Source: Mikania micrantha (Eukaryota; Streptophyta; Magnoliopsida; Asterales; Asteraceae). Taken from it: a stretch of 64,000 nt of DNA. Location: the NCBI GenBank assembly GCA_009363875.1, contig CM018685.1:53765087-53829086 (forward strand), in the 5' to 3' direction. Position 1 is the stretch's first letter. Each line of letters opens with the position of its first letter. Below the pieces are notes generated by a model. The model had not been told where the DNA came from and did no database searches. It saw only the letters and a list, made by a program, of their open reading frames with translations. This document shows positions 55,141 through 64,000 of this stretch, piece by piece. A program made the translations under genes and the position numbers.

Positions 55141-56289
55141 AGAAAATAAATTTTATCACTTGTCATAATATTAGAACACTAATGTCAAATGTCAAATTCC
55201 TATTAAATTCATTTAATTCTTTCCTATTAAATAATTATATTTTCTTTCTAATTAAATAATTATAATACTACTAACTAATAATATTATTTATGTTTTTATT
55301 TCAAAAACATTTAAAAAAATGTTATAAGATATGAAATTTTTTAATATTAATTTGTTTTTTGAAATAAGAAACAAATTATTTTTAGGATATCAAAGTTATA
55401 TAAAAAACAAAACCGCGTCTAAAAAAAATTAAACAACCGCATCTAAAAACCAAAAACATAAACAAAATATGAAAATAAAAAACCAAAATCGTGGCTAAAA
55501 ATCAAAAATCCGTATAAACAACGCATAAAAATCAAATTTATTTCAATTAACCGTGTCTAAAATTAATTAACCCCGTCAAAAACCAAAAATCTAACAATCA
55601 AAAATCAAAACCGCGTGTAAAAATAATTAACCGCGTCTAAAATCCAAAAATCTAAACAACGTCTAAAAATAAAAAATCAAAAGTTCGCATAAACTGCGTC
55701 TAAAAAACAAAAATTCGCATAAATCATGTATAAAAATAATTAATTTATTTCAATTAACCGCGTATAAAAATACCAATGAATTTTAAAAGACGTAATGAAA
55801 TCTTGGTAAATTTATACGGTTCAAATTGATTCTTATGCCTATTTAAATCATCGGTGTCAATGTACGTATAATTTCTCTGGAAAAAAGGTTCATCTAAAAA
55901 GTTTATTTTGCTTAAAAAAACTAAAATTGATTTTAAAAAAATCGAAAACCGACCCAAACAAACTCGGATTGAACTATTTTTTGCGTCAATGGAACCGACT
56001 TGTCGAACCATAAACCATGAACGTTAAACCCGAAACCAAAAATCATAATACTAAAAACTAAACTCTAAAACCAAACATTAAAGCCTATAAATAAAACCTA
56101 AAAGTTAAAACCAAGTCCTAAAACCTAAACTTTATAAGTGAACATTAAAGTTAAAACTTAAAAGCTAATATTGTAGATTACAACGATACGGTTCCAACAT
56201 CGTGGGAATGAGTTCAATCAGAATTCGTTTGTTTCGAAGGTTTTATAAATATTTTTTAGTCTTTTTAGGTAAAATTTATTTTTTATATG
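55141..56289. repeat. Degenerate A-rich repeats
   Basis: Between about 55400 and 55770 a CCGCGTCTAAAAA word recurs about ten times at irregular spacing. Between 56000 and 56160 CCTAAA/CCAAAA-like words recur. No coding potential seen. Confidence 0.55.
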
Positions 56290-58010
56290 ATGATATACCG
56301 ATTTCTCTGTGTCTCCGCCTTGTACCCCTTCTATTGCTTCATTGAAAGTAAGGCTGTAAACGAACCGAACGCTCAGCGAACGGTTCGTGAGCCGTTCGGT
56401 AGGAAGTTCGTGTATGTTTGTTCGTTTAATAAATGAACGAACATGAACATAGGTCGTGTTCATTCATTTGTGTTCGTGAATGTTCGGTAACATGTTCGTT
56501 TACGTTCAGTTAAGTTCATTTATTATATTTATTTATTAAATGTGTTGTATATTTTTAATTTTTAATTTTTAATTTTTAATTTTATACCATTATATTTAAG
56601 TTATTTTTAGTTTAATACTATAATATTTTAATTTATATATTTATAAATGATTATCTCCGACGCTTGAGATTAAGAATATTGATTTTTATTGTTTAAATAA
56701 TATGCGTTCGTTAGCGTTCGTGAACCGTTCGTGAACAAACTAAATTCCTTAATGAACGAACACGAACAAGAATTTTCATTCCGTTAGCGCTCGTGAACTG
56801 TTCGTGAACAAGTTAAAAGTCAAACGAACAAACACGAAAATGACTCGTTCTTGTTCGTTCGGTTCGTTTACCGCCCTAATCGAAAGTGATTGGAATCACA
56901 TCATCCTCAATTCGCTTTATCCTACTTGGGACGCTTTTTTCAAACTCTATTCATTCACATTTCTGTTGCGGCACTCACAACCAAAATCAAAACGAATCTC
57001 ATCTGTCTCTTTATTGCTCTTATTGATTGGGCTGGTGAATGTTGCTTCGATTCTTCAAACACCTTTGATTCACAATTATTGGTGAGTTTTCATGAATCTT
57101 ACCCAGATTACATGATCTATTATCGATTCAATTTTTATATTTGTGGTTTAATTTCATGTGGCCATGTGGGATGCAACTTTATCGATCTTATTACGCACAA
57201 ATGCAGGATTAAATTTGAATTGTGAGTGAGTTTTCTTTTTTCTACTACCGAATTGTTTGTGAAGGTCTTATTATTATGTCAAATCTATTATTTGCTTGGG
57301 AAATTTCATGTTGGTTTTTTAGAAAGAATTGATATTTTGGTTTCTTTTTTCGATTTGATATGTTTGGGTCACTTTAATTTCAGAATTAAATGTTGAGGCT
57401 ACTTTTTGTGCATTTGATTTTAGAAGTGATTAGGGTTCTTATGTCAAACGTAGATTATTTGTTACATTATCGAGTATAATAAATAGGTAATTAAATTGTG
57501 GTTTATTTTTAAGTGGGTGTTAATAAAGGTATTTCATTTAGACTCGGAATCAAATGAATCTGGTGTGAGTTTGCTTATGTATGCAAACTTTTGATCGGTT
57601 AGGGTTTTGCTACAAAGAGTCGATCCATTCTAAAGAGCGTGATTTATGGTTTCAGTATTGGTGGTATTTGTTATTTGTTTTTGTTCTTTCAAAAAAAAAT
57701 CACCAATTTTTTCTTTAATCATTGACAGAGGTTTTGTTCTTGAGTAATGATCACTGGTATATATTGATAATATTTTGGATTTCATACATAGTAGCTTTGT
57801 TTGATGGTTTTATTGATCAAAAACACAAAAAAATTTTATTTAAATGTGTTAAATTTAATAAATTTTGTTGTTGAATGCTTTAAGTTTTGTATAAAGTGTA
57901 ATTTAAGGTTTTTTTTTTCAGATGATGATGATACTTGTAAAGGATTGAATTATTTACTCGAATATGCTTTACCGAAATCTTTTGAACCTGTATTTTTTTT
58001 GTTGTAATAT
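56290..58010 (+). pseudogene. Possible gene remnant with splice-like signals
   Basis: After removing the hAT insertion at 56349-56878, a leader-like segment with CT-rich, non-repetitive sequence leads to GGTGAGTTTTC near 57081 (donor-like). A T-rich tract ending TTTTTCAG precedes GATGATGATGATACTTGTAA at about 57920 (acceptor-like). The following short frame reads DDDDTCKGLNYLLEYALP. No family recognised. This could be the 5' end of a captured or truncated gene. Confidence 0.25.
56349..56878. mobile_element. hAT-type MITE, 530 bp
   Basis: Ends TAAGGCTGTAAACGAACC and GGTTCGTTTACCGCCCTA; flanks ATTGAAAG (56341-56348) and ATCGAAAG (56879-56886), seven of eight matching. Relative of 28196-28797. 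Confidence 0.88.
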
Positions 58011-58067
58011 AGAGGCAGTTGATAAAAATAAAGAAATTGGTTTGTTTTAACTAAAGTAGTTGCTTCA

Positions 58068-59656
58068 TGTCACACCCCAACCAATGACGGAATAGTTGAG
58101 GCAACGGTGGTTTAATCCGGTTTTACCGGTATTTCCAGTTTCAAAAAAACACAAAATTTCGGTTTTTAAGCGATTTTCGGCTTTTAAACGATTGTTTACT
58201 TGATGCGTTTAACACGTCAATGTCATAATCCTATTATGCACTTTTATTTAAAAAAATTATTAGAATTTGAATCCTTTTAGATTTTTTTGATAAATTTGAG
58301 TACTTTTTAAATTGTTTTTTTTGATAAATTTGTATACTTTTTGGAAATTTGTTTAAGTATAAGTTATATTTCTATAGAATTCTATGTTAATTAGTGTGTC
58401 CGGTTCCATCCGGTACAACCCGGTTCAACCGGTTGAACCATTTTTGAGTCAAATCCGGTGCACCTAAAATACCGGTTTTTAAAACATTGCTTTGAGGCGT
58501 GAGTTTGATTGTTCATAAGCTCATGTGCTATGTTAAAGTTTGAATATATTAACAACCATTTAAATAAAAGCATTTATTCAACCAACAAATATTTAAGAGT
58601 CATTATAATAATTCAAGTTCAAACCAAAACATTACAAGAAACCAAGTCTAAACATTTGATTTAAATAAATTAAACTATGTCTCTAGACCTATCCTATGTC
58701 TTCATTTCCTTGTTTTCCTAACATGTCACACATGTGAAATAGAGTTTCTCAACTATTTGCATAGTTGGTAAATTTACACACTAAGTTTGAATACTAAGTA
58801 TAAAATGATGCAAACTAAAACCTAATTAGAATATGTATCAAAAGCATAGCATATATACAAGTTTGAATTATGAATACAAGAATAAAATAGCTTGTGTCCA
58901 AACAAGTATCCGTACATAATAATTCAAGTTTAACAATACAAGAACTATCATTTATAATTCAACTAGTTTGCTAAATGTACTTTTCATCTTTTTCACACAA
59001 AGGCCAAAACCATTGCGAAGATAGTACCTAACCATCATAGGCTACTAAGTACTAGTTTGCTTGACTGTTAACACACATAGAATCAACACATTGTATAAAC
59101 TTAGCATCTAACACATAAAGCTAACTAGGTCTAAGGCTTGCATCAAAAGTTTGAGTGAATAATAAAATGAATAATATTTTAAATATGACATGCGTAACAT
59201 CCAAGTCATTGATTTAAACAATGAGAAAGTAAGGCTTATCTACTCACCTATAATTTGAGTAATTCAAGTCTTAGCAATCCTATAGTTCAAGTTCAAGGAT
59301 CCTAGAAACTATGGCAATCCTAATGGAAGTCCTAGTTTGAATGAATCTATGTTTTGAATGGATGATTAGAATAACTAATATTGATTAATAAAATAGAATA
59401 CCAAATGTATTCTTTTTATTTATCAATATTATTTATATGAATAAATTGACTAATTGTTTAAGAATATTTAAGAATATTCCTATAATAAATAAAATCGAAT
59501 ATGGAATATTCATTTTATTTATTATATTGAATTCTAAATATGCTACTTGAATTAATTTCCCATCCATTCAATTATTTATTTGTATTTTTTCAAGTTTGTC
59601 TATTTGAATTTATAAAATTTTATTTGGTGTTTTAAGGATTTAAAAATTTAAAATTG
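58068..59656 (-). mobile_element. Gypsy-type LTR fragment with hAT insertion
   Basis: Starts TGTCACACCCCAACCAATGACGG and resembles, in inverted order, 1260-2227 (TTTGCATAGTTGG near 58770; AGTTTGAATA...). No partner LTR or target duplication found; its other end is not clear. Confidence 0.6.
58102..58489. mobile_element. hAT-type MITE, 388 bp
   Basis: Right end CCGGTTTTTAAAACATTG; flanks AGTTGAGG (58094-58101) and CTTTGAGG (58490-58497). Removal restores an LTR sequence collinear with 60979 onward (GGAATAGTTGAGG joined to CGTGAG). Inverted relative of 51820-52285. Confidence 0.82.
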
Positions 59657-60978
59657 TAACATCACTGTTTGCAGGTATGTCTTTACATAAGCATTTGTAT
59701 TGATAGAACCTGTTATGATAATTTGATAACTGAATTTGATTGATGATAATATTATGGGTATACATTCATGAGAACATATGATTATTATGCATAAACTATG
59801 GGGAAGTTAGTTTGAAATACAACTAGACTGAACCACAAAGTTTATTGCAGTTGATTTATTTTGATATGAGCTGGATTGTTGGGGAAATTGTCTAAAAGAT
59901 ATGGTTTGGTCACTAGATAAAGTCAATGACACATGGTCATGGTTTATCGAAATGGTGGTGGGACGACGGCCGGATAGGTTGCGACCGACTCCTACGTATG
60001 CGCTATACATAAACTTATTTTGGTCTATCATGGATGTGTCAATGATATGATTTAGTGGGTTTGAGGATTGGGAAATTGATAATAAATAAATAGATTCAAT
60101 TAAAATAATGGAAATGATACTGGAAGTATTTATATGATGGTGAGGTCACGAATGTAAATTAAACACGAATGTTATTTTGGAAATGTTAACTTTATAATGT
60201 ATTCGCGTGGGTGACGATTCACACGAATACAGTCATTGAGAATTATATTCTGAAAAGATATTCCAGAAATCGTAAATCGAATTGAAATATGTTGCGAACG
60301 TTGAATTCGAAAAGGTGACGATCTTTACGAATTCATACATAAGCAATACATTTCAATGATATAACTAAAATAATAATTACCATATTTAAATTTAAGAAAA
60401 AGAATTTAAAAACGTTTATTAGGAATTATTATCTTAAACAGATTTAGATAAAAATCATTTTTATTAAACGAAACCATTTTATTTAACGTTTCGTAATTTT
60501 AATAAAATCTACGTAAAAACCGAGCCAGTGGGATCGATCAGGGGTATAAAAGGGAATAACCTCCCTTTTCTTCTTCATATTTCATCTTCCACTTCTCTCT
60601 TAAGAACCCATTTCCGATTCTTTCTCTCTCTACATCTTCTCTCTAAGATTTCTCACTCAAATCTTCATCATTTTGAGTGATTCCTGTTGCAGATCGTTCG
60701 TGTAATCAAGGAGAACACAAACACACAAGAATATTCAGCTTTTGATCGAGTTTTGGAGGTATACAGAGCATTTTACTTTTCGGTTTTTCTCTCAAAAACA
60801 GCTAGTTGCAGCTCTTGCTTTGTAAACCGATTTCAACAGTTTGAAACCCTTAATTGAGATTGTATGAGCTGGTTTGAAACAAGGGAAAGACCTGCAACTA
60901 CATTGATCGTCCATGGTGGTTGGGGAAGAAGGATCCATCGATAATGATAATGTCGATGGAGGGCCTTTGAAATTGATA
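59657..60978 (+). mobile_element. Gypsy-type LTR fragment on plus strand, with TATA box
   Basis: GGGTGACGATTCACACGAA (about 60209-60228) matches, inverted, the solo LTR near 18215. GGGGTATAAAAGGG (60541-60554) followed by a CT-rich leader is a typical LTR promoter. It is cut at 60979 by an LTR of opposite direction. No gene. Confidence 0.6.
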
Positions 60979-62350
60979 ATGTCACACCCCGACCGACGGC
61001 GGAATACGTCAGGGCGCGATGTTGACTGTTCATTTGCTCATGGTGCTATTATAACGTTTTAATATTTAAAGCATCACTATTACAAAATAAATACAACATT
61101 CATTAAATCACAACAAACATTACATGAAATCAATATCTAATGTATTACAATAGAAACTCTATACATTGTTTTAATAATTAAACTAGGTCTTTAATCCTAT
61201 CTTATGTCTTCATCGTGCTTCATTATCCTGTTACACATGTAAAATAATTTTTGTTAACTATTTGCATAGTTGGTGAGTACACATACGAGTTTATATAATA
61301 CATAAGAAATAGATGCAAATTCAAAGTCTAAAGTATTAACCAAATGCATATGTTCTCACAAGTTTCTAAGGCATCATGTATAGCACAAAAGTTCATGTAA
61401 TTCATCAATAGTTACACAAAGCATAAAAACAAGTAATCATTGTTATCAATAGTCCTCAATAGTTCTCAATAGTTCTAAAATAGTCCTCAATAGTTCTCAA
61501 ATAGTGTCAAATCATACTTGCGCACCAAAGGCTTGCAAGGCCTTAATGTAGGTATGTAAACACGTACTTGCAATTGTTTAGAATAATGCATATAGAATTC
61601 AACATGTAATCACATACAACCAAAGGCAATATCTAAAGACTAAGTCATTGAATCATTTGTGTTTTGACTCAAAGAATAATATGATTTATATAGGACATGT
61701 GTAACATCTCTAAAATATTACAAAATGTAAAGAAGAGAGTATGAATGTACTCACATGATAGATTAGTTAAATCCGAAGTCTTTCAATGAAGTGAGGAAAG
61801 AATGAACATAGCACAACTCAACCTAGAATTATAAAAATCAATTATAAGCTTAGTATTTCCTAAGTTTCAAGTTTGACATGTATGAAGTCTTGGCATCTAT
61901 GGATTTCCTGAGAATGTGTCTAAAATTGATATTACATAAGTTTAGGAATTTGAAATAAATTTGAGAATTGTTTATTAGTTGTTTTAAATAAAGATTCCTT
62001 CTCATTTTGTTAAACAAATAATGATAGAATACCATTATTAAGTATTCTATTTATTTAACTAATAGTAACTTTTATTTTGTGAAGAATAATATGGTTGGTG
62101 TGTAAAAAAATTGTTAATAATGCTTTATTTATTTATCAAATAAATAAAACATTTAAGAACAATTTTGTAGATAGTTATTAAAGTGAGTGGAATAATTGTA
62201 TAGAATTGTTTATCATTTATTTTACCCTTTTCATGTTAAATCAAGATTATGTTTTATGATAAAACAATATTATACAAATAATCATTCTGCAACAAAATTT
62301 ATAAAATTTATTTCATTCTTTTTAAGTATACAAATACTTAAGAATGTGTA
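60979..62350 (-). mobile_element. Gypsy-type LTR, minus strand
   Basis: Starts TGTCACACCCCGACCGACGG and is collinear with the inverted 1260-2227 (GTTCATTTGCTCATGGTGCT; TCTTATGTCTTCATC). The other end is lost in AT-rich sequence and following elements. A short CAATAGTTCTC repeat lies at 61447-61503. Confidence 0.65.
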
Positions 62351-62369
62351 AATATATATATATATATAT

Positions 62370-62762
62370 AGGAAAGAGATCATATAATAACCATCATTAA
62401 TTGCGGTAACCCATTAACCCTGGCAAAAAACGTTCAAATCGCAAAAAAAAAATTTCATGGTTTTTTTATACAAAAATAGGGGGGCTCCTTTTTTAAGCGT
62501 TCGTTAATTCACAAGCGTTAAAAAGTTAAACGAAATGTAAGTTTGCGTTACACTGTGACACTTAAATAAATGTTCGTAGTGTAACGCAAACTTACATTTC
62601 GTTTAACTTTTTAACGTTTGTGAATTAGCGAACACTTAAAAACAGAGCCCCCCTATTTTTGCATAAAAAAAACCATGAATAATTTTTTTTTGCGATTTGA
62701 GCGTTTTTTGCCAGGGTTAATGGGTTACTGCAATTAAGGTGGGTTAACAACAGATCCTTACC
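62370..62762. mobile_element. Foldback element, about 390 bp
   Basis: Arms TAACCCATTAACCCTGGCAA and inverted TTGCCAGGGTTAATGGGTTA; inner arms AAGTTTGCGTTACACT and inverted copy. TA runs on both sides (62350-62371 and 62764-62788). Confidence 0.9.
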
Positions 62763-62789
62763 CTATATATATATATATATATATATAGG

Positions 62790-64000
62790 ATTGTGATCAA
62801 ATACTAACTCACACTTAGAGCAATAACCCATTAACTCTCTTTACCCAATCAGAAATAAACACATGGCTTTTTCTTTTATTATTTGATAAGGGTAAATTAG
62901 TAATTTGTTATATTAAATACTTTACTCCCTCTTTTTTTATACATCCATAACTTTTTTATACTATAATATTTTTTTATGAAAACTGCACCATTTTACTCGT
63001 CTTATTTTTCTCTTAAAAAATTATATCTACAAGATTGTAAAATACATTTTAATACTTTAAAAAAATAGTATAACATTTTGTTGATAAAACCAAAATTCGT
63101 TATATATACAAGATTGTAAATAAGTTTTAATACTTTAAAAAACTTATATCTACAAGGTTGTAAATATATTTTAATACTTTAAAAAAATACTATAACATTT
63201 TGTTGATAAAAACCAAAATTCGTTATATCTACAAGATTGTAAATACATTTTAATAATTTAAAAAAATAATATAACATTTTGTTGATAAAAACCAAAATTC
63301 GTTATATCTACTAGATTGTTATACGTTTTAATACAATAAAAAAATACTATAACATTTTGTTGATAAAACCAAAATTCGTTATATATACAAGATTGTAAAT
63401 ACATTTTCATACTTTAAAAATTATATTTACAAGATTGTAAATACATTTTAATACTTTAAAAACCAAAATTCGTTACAAAATTAAGAATATGACGTAATTA
63501 ACTAGCATCCGAAAAAAATAAAAAAAACCTAGTCAAGAATATAACGTAATTAACGAGCTCAGGATCGGCTTGGCTCGTTTACACTTTTAAACTTAACCCC
63601 TATTTATTATACAACAATGTAAACCCAAATTCTTTACAACTCGTTACAAATAATTTGTTAGTTTTATACTTGTTACATTGGTGTAAATACGAACATCTGA
63701 AAAAAAATAAAAAAAACATAGTCAAGACTATAACGGAATTAAAGAGAGAAAAAAAGACGAGTAAAATGGTGCAATTTTTATAAAAAAAATATTATAGTAT
63801 AAAAAAGTTATGGATGCATAAAAAAAGATGGGATAAAGTATTTAATATAGCAAATTACATTAATATTCTTATTCTCTTTCTTTCAAATCAATTACATTAT
63901 TATATTATAGTTTAATATCAACCATTAGATAAGGTTAGCATTTATAAATTTTTGAGTTTATAAATTTTATTCAGAATTTATATATAAAAAAATATCATTA
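62790..64000. mobile_element. Mutator-like non-autonomous element, copy 3 (cut by window end)
   Basis: Left part TGCACCATTTTACTCGTCTT with ATACATCCATAACTTTTTTATA; right part carries the inverted counterpart ACGAGTAAAATGGTGCA and TATAAAAAAGTTATGGATG (63757-63820). The interior is a tandem repeat. No transposase. Confidence 0.6.
63008..63480. repeat. Tandem repeat inside the element
   Basis: Four to five units with ATATCTACAAGATTGTAAAT, ACATTTTAATACTTTAAAAA, TATAACATTTTGTTGATAAA and CCAAAATTCGTT; unit length about 90-120 bases with partial units. Confidence 0.85.

Noticed and set aside
56000..56160. Interstitial telomere repeat (CCTAAA-like words)
   Set aside because: The words are too irregular for TTTAGGG arrays; more like low-complexity A-rich DNA.
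58068..62350. 58068 and 60979 LTRs as a pair bounding one element
   Set aside because: They are in the same direction but clearly diverged from each other, and the DNA between them is an LTR fragment of the opposite direction with no primer site or polypurine tract.

Overview
This window is nuclear DNA of a flowering plant: AT-rich, dense in transposable elements, with two intact plant-type leucine-rich-repeat receptor-like protein (RLP) genes and plant LTR retrotransposons primed by initiator Met-tRNA. The LTR style (ends of the form TGTnACACCCCGACCGnnGGCGG) makes me favour a member of the daisy family (Asteraceae), but this is an inference from general familiarity, not a database result. 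Nothing prokaryotic is present.

Layout. 1-2227: the 3' end of a plus-oriented Ty3/gypsy-type LTR running in from the left. 2562-18607: a solo LTR of about 4.8 kb (target duplication CTTAT) split by a nearly intact 11.2-kb Ty3/gypsy chromovirus on the minus strand (6290-17495, target duplication CTCCA). The chromovirus carries gag-protease and RT-RNaseH-integrase-chromodomain frames separated by one in-frame TAA, plus an unusual extra ORF and a minisatellite between the primer site and gag. 18613-22100: decayed repeats, a Helitron-like end and a broken receptor-kinase fragment. 22502-25471: RLP gene 1. 25570-32670: nested hAT, Mutator-like, SINE and other elements, including a dead hAT transposase. 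32671-37427: an intact Ty1/copia element (319-bp LTRs, target duplication GTAGT). 37886-47100: a pol-less, minus-strand gypsy derivative with almost identical 2.7-kb LTRs (target duplication TTGGT), sitting in the promoter of RLP gene 2. 47358-50366: RLP gene 2, a paralogue of gene 1. 50494-64000: MITEs, foldback elements, hAT insertions, LTR fragments and tandem repeats, with a possible gene remnant at 56290-58010.

How it fits together. The host genes are a local RLP duplication. Homology runs from about 22.1 to 25.57 kb and from 37.84 to 50.46 kb; the second copy is stretched by the 9.2-kb gypsy insertion. Such proteins are cell-surface immune or developmental receptors that lack a kinase and signal through partner kinases. 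Nearly everything else is mobile DNA, and many insertions can be dated relative to one another by nesting and by target-site duplications read directly here. The most unusual items are the extra membrane-anchored ORF of the chromovirus, the recent trans-mobilised pol-less element in the RLP2 promoter, the repeated insertion of elements at TA microsatellites, and two hAT insertions into the same 8-bp word of adjacent tandem-repeat units.
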